DNA from: Antennarius striatus
Taxonomy: Eukaryota; Chordata; Actinopteri; Lophiiformes; Antennariidae
Direction: 5' to 3'
Assembly: GCF_040054535.1 (NCBI RefSeq)
Contig: NC_090797.1
Coordinates: 13,672,501-13,736,500 of the forward strand
DNA length: 64,000 nucleotides
Below, in pieces: positions 46,001-58,882 of this stretch. A program made the position numbers and the translations under genes. The notes under the pieces were generated by a model. It ran no database searches, had not been told where the DNA came from, and saw only the letters and a list, made by a program, of their open reading frames with translations. Position 1 is the stretch's first letter; every line of letters begins with the position of its first letter.

Positions 46001-49000
46001 AGTAACAGAAATCTCCGCGACTGGCAGACGTTCAAAGACATTCAAGTCACTTTCGTCTGATCGTTCGTGGTGTTGAGGTCTTTGATGTCCTGCACGGCTT
46101 CAGCTTCAAACTGAAGAAAAATTCTTTTGGACTAAAGATGATTTCTAAGAATTCTACAGTTTGCTAAAAGGACAAGCTAATCCTTTTCTGTGGCCTTGTT
46201 GGGTAGCTGTCTCTGGTGTGTAGAATCAAACTGCTCCCCCATGTTGATAGCAGGCTCCAGCTGCCATGCCCTCTGGAGCCCTTAATCCTAATCCTAACCC
46301 TGATGAATATGTTCTACTTTACCCTCAAGTACTAAGGGCTGTCAACTAATAGATCAAATTTACTATGCATTGTCTGCCTACATCACAGGATTTAAGGTGC
46401 AGTTGTCGAGTTTTTAGAAGTTCCTTCCACTTAGTTGTGATTTTCTTTATGCAAGTGACACTAAAGCAATTTCTCCAACTGAACTAGTCCTCTTATGCCG
46501 TACATATGGGGTACTACTGTACATGAGAATTCAGGCCCTTGCAGCAGTAAGGGGGGGGGGGGACCTGCTCTTTAAGGATGTGAAAGTGGGATTTAGATCT
46601 TAGCCATTAATCCACAGTGGAATTCTTAGCCTGTGTGGTCTCAGCTCCTCCTCAGCTTCAGCCTGGTTCTGGTCAGATTGACCCCATGAAACCATTTTTA
46701 TACCGTCTGTGTCTGAACAGTCCAGGATTAAATTCTTGTTTTCAACATGCAGCAAATTACAGGAGTCATGAGAAGAGGCTTCTACTGCGATGATTTACAG
46801 CAGAGGCAGCGTTAGTTTGACTCATCCAGGAAGGATTTAAGTGGCTTTCTGAGTTGTGTTCTTCTGATTTGTGTTCTTGTTGTTCCTTGACAAGGTGTAA
46901 GCATGACAGAAAAACATGTTTAGTCAAGACAACAGACAGAGCGGCCCAGCAGACATCAGCGAGGCATGAGGTCACTCCACGTGAGTGGGATTCAGATAAA
47001 TATCATGGTCTGAACACATGAAGGCTCCACTGGTCAAATCCATGCTTACAAAACTGGGTTAACAATTTAATTTGGGGTAAAGCATGACTTTGCATTTGCA
47101 CCACATACCCAGCTTTGCATGACTACAGAGGGTTGTGCGGTGCATGTGATCCCATGAATATGCAATGTGTCCTTGTTTGGAAAAAGCCGGTATTGTTTAA
47201 GTATCTCTTTGGGATTTTGTCATCTCCTTATCAGGAGACGTGGGGACAACATGGACACAAACATGGAACAGTGAAGGAATGACAGATATCTGAGCCTGAC
47301 AGACTCAAACAGGAGAGAAGAGTGCGGTCATGTCTTTTATTATCACGATGTTGTTATCTGATGGTAACAGAACGGGGTGTGCTCTGTGCAGTTAAGAAAA
47401 GAATGAGGATTTATTGTCCTAATAAAGGTCAGACTGGACATTTATGCGAGATGAGGGAATGTTAAATGTGGGGACTGAAGCTGAAGAAGCGACTTCTCAT
47501 CATGTTCGTATAAACTGGGAGCAGCTACAACACAAAAGGGGAACTTCATGACACACAAAGCTGCCAAAAGAATTTTGGATTAGGATCCGTCTCCAAACCT
47601 AATGTCTTTCCAAAGCATCTGGTTTTGATTAATAAAGGAAATGAATGAAAAAAAAAAATGAATCAACAGCCAAAAGGAGAAACAAAGTCAGCAAAACGTG
47701 ATGTCCAATGGAAAAGAATAAAAGCATATGAACTAGCATTGAAGAGATATAGCACATCTTAATTACACTAATATATTTTCACTTATAAATCCAACCTATT
47801 GTTGCATCGGTTTCCTGGAGCCACGTAACGACCTTGACGCTTTGAGACGGAGAAAGTAATCATGGGGGATTACGGTGCAGCGATGGAAAGGCCAAAACAC
47901 GGAGGAGCGTCCTCATCATCTTACTTCGGACTCAGCAGCAGGTGTTCACCATTTGGTCACACTCGCACCATCACCGCTGATCTTTTTTCCTGATGTTTTC
48001 TTTAACAGCCCTCCTCTGCTCCTCTGTAGGTCCAGAACTACGTGTGGTCTATGCATCTGATGAATATGTTTAAATTCTTTGGTTGACTCACTAAGATTTC
48101 CACGTGAATAGCTTTTTTTTTTTTTAGGTGTTTATCAACTCCTCAGTATCTCTGTTATGTCTCAACTAAAGGTAAAATGTTAAAAATGTGTTTTAGAGGT
48201 CTAAGAATTGCCCCATTGGAATGTATTTGAGCTCCATTTGTCAGAGGGAACTTCAAAACAACTTCAACCTGCTGCTTCTGTCCCACAAGCTGTGCATCCA
48301 AACCCCCCCCAGAAGAGGGCGGTCACACACCGACTCATCCACAAACCTCACTGCCCTCCATCGGTTCAGCTGCAGGCCTCTCTGACACAATGGCAGGCTC
48401 TCCTGTCTGCGTTGGACTGTTAGTAATCAAACTGGTTGTTTGCTTTCACTTCATGTTTTATGGAATTAAAGCTCTCTCACTGAAGGAATGGAAAATTACA
48501 GCTGCCAATTATTGCATAACAATAGTCCATGTTGGTATTTCTGGCCAGTATGCATGGAGACAAACTGGTTTTCCTGCCTCACTAATAACAGCCTTTCACA
48601 CAGAATGACGGATCAAACCAAACCAAACCTCTATGAACAGTTACTCGTATGACAAATAGCAGGGAGAAGAAAAGAGAACCGTCATCCTGACAAACATTTG
48701 GATTGGTTCCATTAATACGGGTCAGATTTGTTGTGTTAGAGTCTAGCATAAGCACGTTTAACTTTAACGCACTTTAGTAGAAGAGGAGGAGCAGCTGAAC
48801 AAGATGATGCCCTATTATAAAGTAGAATAGAAATTAAAGGAATTTTCATTTGGTTTCTGATGTTTTAATGAGTCATATAAAAACTGTGCTTGCCTTTTTA
48901 TGCTCTCCAGCACGGCTTCTCTCAAGGAGAGATAGGCTCAAGTCTTTTATTGTGTCAAGCCTTTGACCTTGCAGTCTTCTTTATCTGCCCGACACAACAA

Positions 49001-50073
49001 ATATCCTTTCACTTTTATACACAGTAATTCTGATTTATTAACTCAGGCTAAAGGATGCAGCCTTTCAGAAGCTGTGTTGGCCGACTGAATTTAAAGTCAG
49101 CAAATAGTAGTGATCTCAAATAATAAGTTTTAAGAATGTCACATTTGTGTTCTCTTGAATGTCTGCTCATTGAAAGACAATTATTCTACTTGAAAACTGC
49201 AAACATTGACAACAATTACTGGCTTAAAATAGCAAAAACCGACACTGTCTTGAAGAAAAACTTAAAAACATGCCCTTTAAGGTTATTTATACCATCTTTG
49301 TGTTCAGTCTTACATTTAAACAATGGAAAAAGACACATAATTCAAAGCTCAACCTGACAGATCAGTGCTGAGTTCAGGTTTGTCAGAAAATTGTAACGTT
49401 TTACATCGAGTGAAAATGACCTGATCTTATAGGTGAACATTGATCCTCTTTCACCCGATTTGACGTGATAATCACGAGGTTCTCCGTGGGGATCTGTGAC
49501 GGAAACACGACCAACACGTCTTCACTCGTCATTGCCACGCTGCGTCTTTATCGATGATAATTGGGCATTGATAAGACCATTTTCACCGGAGTTTACCACG
49601 ATCAGGGAACGCAGCATTAAAACTGCCTTAAGTTTGATCAAGTCAGCTTTGTGTTCCATATTAGAATGGGAAAAAATCCTAATACAGTACATAAAAGCGT
49701 TTTGAACTAAATAAAAAAAAAAACTAAAATATTCAACACGATCTCCAGCAGCCTACCTGTGTCATTACAGGATATTGACAGTTTATCATAGCAACAAGAT
49801 TTAGTGTTCGGTTAAAATGACCATTAATTATTAATATCCAGATGCGTAAAGACGCGCGTCAGACGCGCGTGTGTTTTGGGTTTAAAAGTCATTTTTATCC
49901 AATCAGAGAGGAGGAGCGGTCCCTCATAACGCCGGGGCCGAGGCTGGGGAGGGGGGGGGACGGGACATGTCCTACCTGTTCCTGTCGGGACGCTCCTCTG
50001 CCGGCAGAGCCAGGAGCTGCTGGAGGGAAACCAGGCTGATGCAATACACCGTAAGCGGGAGAAGGGACCGCAT
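42620..50073 (-). CDS. adm2: Adrenomedullin 2 (intermedin) precursor
   Basis: Two coding exons on the minus strand, 50073-49976 and 43031-42620, join in phase (AG|G = Arg) to give 169 residues, close to the family's usual length. Residues 1-24 are a signal peptide (MRSLLPLTVYCISLVSLQQL, then LALP). A propeptide with RVRR follows, then the furin-type site RARR (106-109). The hormone (110-168) has the CVLGTC disulfide ring (Cys 131 and 136), CQVQNLSHRLYQL and SPHSY, and ends in Gly-169, the amide donor. CVLGTCQVQNLSHRL is diagnostic of ADM2 rather than ADM. The secreted peptide signals through calcitonin-receptor-like receptor with RAMPs. A non-coding exon and TATA promoter lie upstream. The divergent sbf1 neighbour matches known vertebrate synteny. 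Whether this is fish adm2a or adm2b cannot be told here. Confidence 0.93.
43032..49975 (-). other. adm2 intron 2 (6.9 kb)
   Basis: No exon of another gene was recognised. It contains the 142 bp MITE at 45389-45530, a G-run at 46549-46561 and scattered A-rich runs. The length is large for this gene and is inferred from the phase-compatible flanking exons. Confidence 0.7.
45389..45530. mobile_element. 142 bp MITE with pogo/mariner-like ends
   Basis: ACAGTATTTTCAGCATCAAG at the left and, read inward from the right, TACAGTATTTTCTGCACTAT plus AAGGCGCACCTTCAA form inverted ends with a few mismatches. AAGGTGCAC/GGTGCATT words repeat inside. The CTGCACTATAAGGCGCACC terminus belongs to a well-known animal DNA-transposon type. 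Confidence 0.6.
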
Positions 50074-50102
50074 CTCCGGGCTGGCTTCACTTTACACCCT
50101 TT
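49976..50102 (-). CDS. adm2: adm2 exon 2: start codon and signal peptide
   Basis: The acceptor CCTCCTTTGCAG ends at 50103. After 29 bases of leader the ATG (50073-50071) opens 32 codons. The donor GTAGGA follows 49976, leaving two bases of an Arg codon completed by exon 3. The surrounding 49840-50110 is GC- and CpG-rich. Confidence 0.92.
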
Positions 50103-50617
50103 CTGCAAAGGAGGGGTGACCACTGACTGGGCCAAGTTGAAATCCCAAGGGTGGGGGGGGACAAAGTAATAAAAAAAATAGTAGAAAAACTATTTTATTT
50201 TTTTTAAATGATGATGATGATAGGAATAAAAGGAGTCAGTGGCCCCAAAAAGTTGGTGCTTGGTTCAGATATCCAAACTTGGCAGTGGTGATTTCTGAGG
50301 AAAGTTTTGGAGACATGAAAAATAATAAATGATCAATTAACCCAAGAAACAAAAATCAATAAAAACTTCCTGAATTCACACCCACTGCATTCATTCATGT
50401 CCTTCAGTGAACTGGAACATGTTCAAAATCAATCTGCACTTGATCAGATCCTCTGCTTATGACACTTCATTAAATATTACACCAGATTAAGATATTTTAC
50501 TGTAAATGTAAAAAAAAAAAATGCACCCGAAATGTATTAATTTATTAATCTAAACACTTCTGTAAACTTTGATATTTTATCAGATCTGCGCATAGCAAAG
50601 GTAAAAACGAGCCTTAC

Positions 50618-50712
50618 CTTCTTGAATTACAGCTCAGAATCTTTCTATAGTTGTAGGAGTTTATTTTCTATGGATCCAAACGACTTGGTCAAGATCAGAT
50701 TCTCCTGTGTGA
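50618..50712 (-). other. adm2: adm2 candidate non-coding exon 1
   Basis: On the minus strand, sequence about 28 bases after a TATTTAAA box runs to a strong donor (TTCAAGAAG then GTAAGG at 50617). It has no ATG suited to the CDS, and the next acceptor is exon 2 at 50102. The transcription start near 50712 is an estimate from the TATA position. Confidence 0.55.
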
Positions 50713-50737
50713 AGCTGAGCGCCGCTGACATTGTGGG

Positions 50738-50745
50738 TTTAAATA
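50738..50745 (-). promoter_or_regulatory. TATA-like box of adm2
   Basis: CACTATTTAAACCC on the minus strand lies just after CTCCTCCCACTCA and about 28 bp before the estimated start. The core is TATTTAAA. Confidence 0.5.
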
Positions 50746-50749
50746 GTGA

Positions 50750-53700
50750 GTGGGAGGAGTCCACTTACTCACTTGCCGGTGGGCAATTTAGGAGGAAAAG
50801 GTGCTGTGACATCTTTATCCTCCATGTTCAGGAAATAACCTGCACTGATGAGGCTGTAAACCACCCACACCTCTGTCATGTGATCCATTTGGTAATATAT
50901 GTTATTGAAATATGTCTTGATATCAATATTAATTTAATAATATTAATAAAGCCAGTATCAGCTGTATAGTATATATTATTATTTTATTATTAGTAATATT
51001 ATTGTTCGCAATAATGATAATCATAAAAATATATAGTACTTAAACTACAAAAACACATAATCGATACATACAATCAAGATAACTCAAAGCTTTATTTTTT
51101 ATCAAAAATATCAAGATTACACAAGAGGAAGGTGACTCAGATAAGGATAAACTTTTTTTAATAGAAAATTCTATTTTAAGATGATATTCTGTGGAACATT
51201 TAACCACCTTTTACTTACATAGAACTTCTCCTGTCTGACTCAAATAGCTGCATTCACCCATTCACACTAAGGTTGGTTTAAGACGTTTCACCGCTCATCC
51301 AAGAGGCTTCTTCAGTTCTACCAGACCCAGGTGTGAATGGTTCTTGTGGTTTTTGGGGTTGGAGGCCATCGCTGCATTGGAGGTCTTAATCCTGCTCCTC
51401 TGCTGAAAGACATTTCCTCCAGTGTGACAGAAATGGCTTCTTTGACTCCTTTCCTTTTTGACTCCTGTCTTCTCGCATTAAAAACTGGGTACGGCCTGAG
51501 TCTTTCAGGTGAAGGTGGACTGAGTCGAGTCCCGAGGAGCTGGAACTCCTGTGTTGAACCAGACACATGTGTGGAAGCCTGTGGGTGTGAGTGGGTGAAT
51601 GCTGGTATTTGTGAAGAAGTTTGAGTGGCTGGATCATAAATATATCAGGTTAGTAAAACTAGTCTTTACTTATCAGTAAATATGGGAAACATACCGAAGA
51701 TTCAAAGACGATAAAAAGTCAAACTGCTGCAAGTTAAATACTGAAAATATGCAGTAAAGGGTAACGAATAAATACAAATACTAATATACCATAAAGTTTA
51801 CTGGAAAATCACAACTGCAACTTTATGTATGCGCTGGAGTCCCACTGATAGCTCAGGATGCTAACAGTATAATAAATGCAGTACTCGGCTACATAAAGTA
51901 CTTCATTCTATCACAATCAGCTCCACACATACTGAGGGGAAATGTTCAGTTTTCATGAATTTCTTGAGTAGTTTGTCTTTGAGGCCAAACCGCCCTCCTA
52001 GCTCTTATCACCGGCGTCAGCCCAGCCTGCGACACAGATAGAGAGAAACACAGGAATCTTCTCAGAATCTTTCGTCAGGCCCATCATGAAGCATCGGTGA
52101 TAATTTCTCTGAGATGTAAGTTTTCTCCATGCTGTCAGTGAGAAACTGACCCTTTCCATTTGACCTTGTTCCAGCAGATGCAAGGAAAATATGTCGAGTC
52201 TAAAGATTAATACTGTATAACAATACTGTTAAATGAAACAGACGAATTACAAAAATAACAATAGTAATCTATAATAATAATAATTAGCATATATACTGGT
52301 CTTGTCTCACATGCTGTTACACAGTATTAATAAATATCAGTAGCCCTGCCAAAGAGGAGGAGATGTAAATGATTAACTGAGGTATCCCAACACATAGTTT
52401 TGTTTTGTTCCTCATGTGTGTATATTATTGTTATTAATACATCCTAATTTTCATTTTACATCATGTGTTGCTGTTCTGGAGTATTTCATGGGATGATCAA
52501 AAACAAGTTTTCATAGCAGTAATATGAAAAGGTATTCAGTCTGCTGTATGATCAAAAGAGTTTTGACATTTCAAGGTAGATGTATGGAAATCTATGTGTA
52601 CCAGTGTTGTCAGTGATATTGTTTTAACACCCTGTAAATTCTTGAAATATACATTTAATATCTTAAAATTATGCTTCACATATTTTAAAATCTTAATTTA
52701 CAGTAGGATCACCCAAAACCTCCTCGACACATTTCTACAAAACTTTAGAAGCACTTCAGATTTAATGTGGATTCAGTTGGACCTTGTGTAAATTATGTAC
52801 TCCTAAATGTCAGCTTTTGAACATTCACAGCCATCAGAGCGGCAGCTTAGGGGCCCCCGTACAGGAGTCAAGGATAAGACAGGAAACACAAATTCTATGC
52901 AGAAAGTGGATTTTTGAAGTAGTTTCTATGATAAAGAACAATATAAATATCTACATTACATAGTTATTTTTGTATAGTTTTTTTTTCTTGAAACTTTAAT
53001 ACTGTATATTTTTGTATTTGTTTTAATAGTAAATTTCCAGCCTTGTATTATATTGTTCAACCATTATATCACCGTATTTACAGGAGATGAATTTAAGTAT
53101 TTTTTTTCCATTACACCACATTCTATATCATACAAAATGCTGTGTAAGAATTAAAGTTTGTTAAACCAGTGCACCCTCAACATAAAACCATATAGGGGAA
53201 ATTATTGGATTGTGCTGTTTACATTATTGGTACAACTTAAACAGCACAATCAATACAAATGATGAAGGGCATATTAGTATACCATTAATAGAGATTTCTG
53301 GTTATGTGACTGATTTTTGAAACCAGCTCTGGTGACAGTCCTGCTGCCCTGAGTCTTTGAGCTCGGTGCCCCGAGCCCAGAGTCTAGGGGGGGTCGTGAT
53401 AGAACCAGAGGTCAGCATTACAATGTGTTATGAATTCCCCGTTCTAGTGGTTACTGTGCTAGTGGTTCGCTGTCCGTTGGTTTTGACCTTAAAGTGCTGT
53501 AATCCCTGCCCTGCATGTAATGTGAAGCATTGCTTGAGTTATATTCGCTCAGACTCATTGGTCGGTGATGGTCGCCAAAGTCTCACCCCCACCCCTATCG
53601 TCTTACGGGTCAGGTTCACTCAAGGCGTCCTTTGATCGTCTCTTGAAGTCTCTCTGTCGCTCCTTCCACCAAATTCAGTGAACGACCTACCAGTGGCTCA

Positions 53701-55674
53701 CTAATCCGGATTTGTAATCAAAGAATGATAATTATTTTCCACCGCTCTTGAATATCACCTCACTGGGTTCTTTTTTTAACTCCTGAATCACAGCAGGGTG
53801 GGGCTCCAGTTGGGGCTTGATTCATTCATATTAAATATCGACCTTCACCTACAGCCCACAGTGGTACCTGTTGATTTAGCTGTGACACAATGATCCACCA
53901 AAAATTTCCCAATGCTGATAGCAACTCTTTTATCTCTCAGCCTTGGCTTTGGAGAGAAAGAGGTCACCAATTCTGACCTGTTTATGTAAGAGTTCTGCGC
54001 TCATGTGACAACAGCTGAATCGGGTCCTTCTGGGCTCTGAACTCAGGCTTCCAACCGGGTTTGATCTCTCAGTCGTGCATTAGTTTTACTTTTGTTTTGG
54101 TGGCAATTAGCAAAAAATGACTTCATACTTTACGAGGCCGGACAGCGCGGCGCAGGATGGTTTTAAAAGAGCCGCCATCTGCCGCTTTGAAGCTCGTCCA
54201 GAAAGGAAAGGTTTGTCAGCCGATCAAAGAGCGGAGGGACGGTGAGACCTGATTGTGTGTCTCTTGTCTTTGTGAATTGTTGAATGGGTGACTTGACCTC
54301 CTTTAAAGGTTGCATAAACAGTACAAATAAGCAGTGTTTTCTCACAGCTAGCAGACGGGTAAACTCTCACATGAATTCAAGTTCACTTTAAGACTAAATG
54401 TATGATGCTTGTTGTTGTCCATACAGTTTGTCTTGCACAATAATCTACAGCAAACACTAAAGGTCACTGTTGGATGTGTCGCACTAAAACCTCATATTGG
54501 CCCATGCTTGGGAAAAAAATGCCCTTTTGGATGCTGCTGCGGTCAATGAAATGTGACAAAGTGGCCTCTCAGGTGGCCTGGTCAACTTAACTGCGTGTTT
54601 AGTTCTCATTAGGCTGCCCTGCCCGTGGACGAAACATAAGGAAGTACTCTAAAAATAGAGTAAACGTGATGAAGCATCTTCTAGGGTACGCCTGGAAAAT
54701 CTATCGGTCCCCATATGAAGTTATTATTATTATTGTTATATTTTTCCTGTATTATGGTTGAATGTTAAAAAAAATAAAGCTTAATAAAACCACATAATAT
54801 ATCAAGTTTACTTAATTATATAACATGTATTTTTGTTGGATATATCCTGTATGGCTGAAGTGAAATAAAGAATACATATAGACTGACACACGTAATGATT
54901 TAACCCTCAGGAACCTATTAAAATGTCTACAAACATTACCTAATCGGGTCACAAAAGGGCCTCATAAAATTGTTAAAAAAAAATTTAATACAGAAATCTT
55001 TTTTTCTTTGAGTGCATCAGATCTTCTTCATTACTTCAGACCTATCCATAGATATAAAGTTTATTATATATTTTTTATTATTACATATGTTTATATGGAC
55101 TTTGCCATTAGAACCCTGTTCTTCTTCCAGTGGGAAAAAACACAAAATATGGAATATTTCCATATGCAGACAATGAAGATCATGTTTCATTATAACATGT
55201 CGGCATTGTTGTATATAGTAATATATATCATATATGTAATATATAAATATTATATATATATATATATATGTTTATAGTGTATTAAAAATATGTGATTATA
55301 ATGAGAGTCAGTTGAACCATTTTTGACCATTTTAGGAATTGTGTGTACAAAGTGAACATTTTGCTATTCTTTACACTTCCAATGACAGGCATTAAGGAAT
55401 TTAGAAAATAAAGATGAAAGAAAATTACTGGCAAAATTTTACATATTTAGCCTTTTAACTGACAGATTTATTGGGAGAGAAAGACATAAAAGCAACAAAA
55501 ATGTCACCCTTTGGGCCCAAACAGTTCCCAAGGGTTAATTAAATTGCATTAAAGTTTTTAAGGACTGATTTTGTTGAACTTACGTAAAAATTAAAGATTT
55601 TTCTTTCATTCAAGGAATAGCAGTTTCTGTGGGTTCTTCCTTCCTCTTCAATTTGACAAACTTGTCGCTCCAAA
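50750..55674. other. adm2-sbf1 intergenic, no gene seen
   Basis: AT-rich. A TA-rich stretch lies at 55215-55275. Short open frames (82-95 codons at 51318-51624) lack motifs. No RNA gene was recognised. Confidence 0.4.
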
Positions 55675-55880
55675 ATTGTTCGTAGGTGTGAGTGTGTGCG
55701 TAAGTTTTCTGTCTGTATGTGGCCCTGAGATGCACTGGTGACACATCCAGGGTGTACCCCACGTCTCACTCCCGTAGCGAGCTGAGATAGGCTCCGGAAA
55801 CCCCCGTGACCCACAAAACGGGGAAGTAATGAGACTATTATGGTTGTCTCATTTTCAAGAAAACATTGGATGAATGAATG
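55675..55880 (+). repeat. Ubiquitous fish dispersed repeat
   Basis: GTGACACATCCAGGGTGTAC, GAGCTGAGATAGGCTCCGGA and AAACATTGGATGAATGAATGG have the family's end layout. The start is less clear. Confidence 0.6.
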
Positions 55881-56530
55881 GAATTGCAATTTGAGAAGAA
55901 CAAAAACCCTCAAAGCCCACATAATAACTTTTTGCAGAACTTTTCACGTGCCTTTCATGGTTCCCGTAGAGGATTAAGGATTAATTATGCTAATATGGAA
56001 ACTTGGAGGGTAGGAATTTGGGTGGCATGCTGAGATGTTATTCTGCTCCATTCATGAAGGTATGATGTAGATGAAAGTCTGGAAAAATCCAGTAAGTGGA
56101 GCTTTAAAAAATATGAATATTTGTTTTCTGTGGATGATCAAGAACAGATGGACATTGTTGTTGAATTTCAAAGTAATATTTCTGTTATATATGAAATCCT
56201 ATTCACCTCAACTGTACATAAGTAGATGAAGACTTGTCAACACCAGTGCAGACACAAACATCTCATGATGCCACAGCTGTTTTTATGTTTTAAAGGTTCA
56301 CTCCATTTCAGTTTTCTAAAAACAGCTTCAGCACCTGTTCATGTTTGTACTGCAGTGATTTGGGAGTTTATTGTGAAATAGCGCATAAACAGCAGCCTGA
56401 CTCCCATCTCGCCATGACTCCTGTCAACAGTTTATTTTTAATTCTAGTCATTCTTAGTGTTTTCCTGCACTAATATCTCCTGTCATTCCAGAGCCTTCTC
56501 CACCTCCCTGCACTCACTCAGTTCATCCCC

Positions 56531-57557
56531 CTCACCTGTGTCTCAGTCACCTGTGTCTCAGTCACCCATGTCTCAGTCGCCTGTGTCTCAGTCACCTGTG
56601 TCTCAGTCACCTGTGTCTCAGCCACCTGTGTCTCATTCACATGTTTCTCAGTCACCTGTGTCTCAGTAACCCGTGTCTCAGTCACCCGTGTCTCAGTCAC
56701 CTGTGTCTCAGTAACCCGTGTCTCAGTCACCTGTGTCTCAGTCACCCGTGTCTCAGCCACCTGTGTCTCAGCCACCTGTGTCGAAGTCACCAGTGTCTCA
56801 GTCACCCGTGTCTCAGTCACCCGTGTCTCAGCCACCTGTGTCTCAGTCACCTGTGTCTCAGCCACCTGTGTCTCGGTCACCTGTGTCTCAGTCACCCGTG
56901 TCTCAGCCACCTGTGTCTCAGCCACCTGTGTCGAAGTCACCCATGTCTCAGTCACCCGTGTCTCAGTTACCCGTGTCTCAGCCACCTGTGTCTCAGTCAC
57001 CTTTGTCTCAGTCACCTGTGTCTCATCCATCTGTTTCTCAGTTACCCTGTCTCAGTCACCTGTGTCTCAGTCACCTATGTCTCAGTCACCTGTGTCTCAG
57101 CCACCTGTGTCTCAGTCACATTTGTCTCAGTCACCTGTGTCTCAGTAACCCGTGTCTCAGTCACCTGTGTCTCAGTAACCCGTGTCTCAGTCACCTGTGT
57201 CTCAGCCACCTGTGTCTCAGTCACCTTTGTCTCAGTCACCTGTGTCTCATCCATCTGTTTCTCAGTTACCCTGTCTCAGTCACCTGTGTCTCAGTCACCT
57301 ATGTCTCAGTCACCTGTGTCTCAGCCACCTGTGTCTCAGTCACATTTGTCTCAGTCACCTGTGTCTCAGTAACCCGTGTCTCAGTCACCCGTGTCTCAGT
57401 AACCCGTGTGTCAGTCACCTGTGTCTCAACCACCTGTGTCTCAGTCACCTGTGTCTCAGTCACCCGTGTCTCAGTCACCCGTGTCTCAGTCACCTGTGTC
57501 TCAGCCACCTGTGTCTCAGTCACCTGTGTCTAAGTCACCCGTGTCTCAGCCACCTGT
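56531..57557. repeat. ~1 kb minisatellite, 15 bp unit with 224 bp higher-order period
   Basis: About 68 units of CTGTGTCTCAGTCAC with few variants (CCGTG, AGCCAC, AGTAAC, CTTTG). A marked block with CATCCATCTGTTTCTCAG and a 14 bp unit recurs at 57021 and 57245, 224 bp apart, i.e. 15 units minus one base. Because 15 is a multiple of 3, long frames stay open on both strands (VSQSP, CLSHL and VTETQ repeats). They carry no start context or splice context and are not treated as genes. Confidence 0.93.
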
Positions 57558-57775
57558 AACCCATCGCTCCATCAGTCTCCAGGTTGCTAGTGACGGTTCT
57601 ACTTTCCAGCATTCATGTTCTCTGCCTGAAAATCTACCGACTCTGCCTGTTGCCTGCTCCTCATCTGATTTGTTTGCCTTTCTTGGATTGATGACGTACT
57701 GTTTTGAATTAAATGTGGATTTCAGTTCTACACTCCTGTTGTGCTTTTGGCTTCCGTCTGAAGCGTGACACAAGC
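57558..57775 (+). mobile_element. Possible LTR remnant beside the minisatellite
   Basis: GCCTTTCTTGGATTGATGAC, TACTGTTTTGAATTAAATG and CTTTTGGCTTCCGTCTGAAG followed by CGTGACAC have the layout of the R-U5 end of fish Gypsy LTRs (polyadenylation-like AATTAAA, then TGACA). The 5' part of such an LTR may be what the minisatellite grew from. No matching second LTR was found. Confidence 0.25.
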
Positions 57776-58739
57776 GTCCCTGCTTGGTTTACTAAACCAG
57801 TGAATCCTCCCAGCAAAGGTGAAGCAATCTGTGGCGGCTGAGCTGAAGGACTTTCACACACAAACACCTTCACCTGAAGGTCTGAGGAGGATCTACAGCT
57901 CCTGTCACTGAACATCTGCTTCCTCTTCTTATTAAAGGAAATACTTTTCTTTCCTTGCCATTTCTGGTCTGGATGCATGGCCACAAATATTGGAACACAT
58001 TATCTCCTGCTCCCTATTAAAGACACATTTAACACCAACGTGTCAGACTTTTACTCCTGGTTTTACCAGTTTATTTAAGTGGGACCACACCTTCAGCACA
58101 CCCTCCACCTCCCATGAACGGGAGCTTTTCTGAACTGACTGCAGTACATTTGCTGATACTTGCACTGTGCTTTCTGTTTTAAGGGGTTTGGGCTGAAGCT
58201 AAGTCAACATGTGATTCCTCTCCATCATGAGGCACCAACTGGTCATCTACTGATTGCTGCCCTCTAGTGAACCTCGTGTTTCATCAACAGACCTCTGCAG
58301 CAGAAAAGATGAAAAGGGTGATGATACCACCTCCAAGACACAAAGCAAAAATTAATTTATCCACATATTACGACTAAAAAACACATTTATGCCATTGTTG
58401 TATTTTAATACAAACACACAAGCCAACGTCACATCCTTACAAAGAGTCAGTGTGAAGTAATTCTTTCATTCTTATTTTTTTACTCTGGTGTTGTGCTCAT
58501 CATCCTTGTCACCTCAAAAAACTTCATTTATTTAGCTTTTTTTCTGTAATCGTGTACAGCCGCATTCATTTTAGGGTTTTACCCTCTCAGCTTGACTGCT
58601 CACTAGTGTAGTTGTGTGTGTGGGAGGAGGGAAGTAACGTGACAGTGTTATGCCAGTTTGGGAAGGGAAATTGGGATTTTAGTGTGGGAAAGATGGTGCT
58701 GAAGGACAATAGCGGCTGATAACAGAGCCACATTTGCAG
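57776..58739. other. No gene seen
   Basis: No coding motif, RNA gene or recognisable repeat. Confidence 0.35.
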
Positions 58740-58882
58740 GGATGATTTGTAAAAAGGCATTTCTGGAAGGTGTCCTTCTGCACAAATCCAGGCCCATTAG
58801 GAAACGCTTTACCCAGTTTGTTGTGGAGGACCGGGACCTGCCTGTTCCAACCATTGACCTCAACCCCATCCCTCAAGTGGTG
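58740..58882 (+). CDS. Unrecognised exon-like open segment
   Basis: Flanked by an acceptor (CCACATTTGCAG) and a donor (GTGGTG then GTGAGC), 143 bp stay open from two leading bases through 47 codons: MICKKAFLEGVLLHKSRPIR, then FTQFVVEDRDLPVP and TIDLNPIPQVV. The composition looks protein-like, with mixed charged and hydrophobic residues and no repeats. I do not recognise the family and see no partner exon nearby. It could be a gene fragment or chance. Confidence 0.25.

Noticed and set aside
49824..50135. 103-codon minus frame over adm2 exon 2
   Set aside because: A different frame from the signal-peptide frame MRSLLPLTVYC, which has the correct acceptor, donor and phase with exon 3.
50622..50969. 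115-codon + strand open frame
   Set aside because: It overlaps the adm2 promoter and first exon on the opposite strand and ends in AT-rich non-coding sequence.
56531..57557. Regular short repeats resembling a CRISPR array
   Set aside because: Units are head-to-tail 15-mers without unique spacers, in a vertebrate genome.
56518..57559. Long open frames (up to 271 codons) with Ser-Pro-Val-Ser-Gln-type repeats on both strands
   Set aside because: They follow from a 15 bp minisatellite whose period is a multiple of three. All frames lack splice or promoter context and both strands are open.
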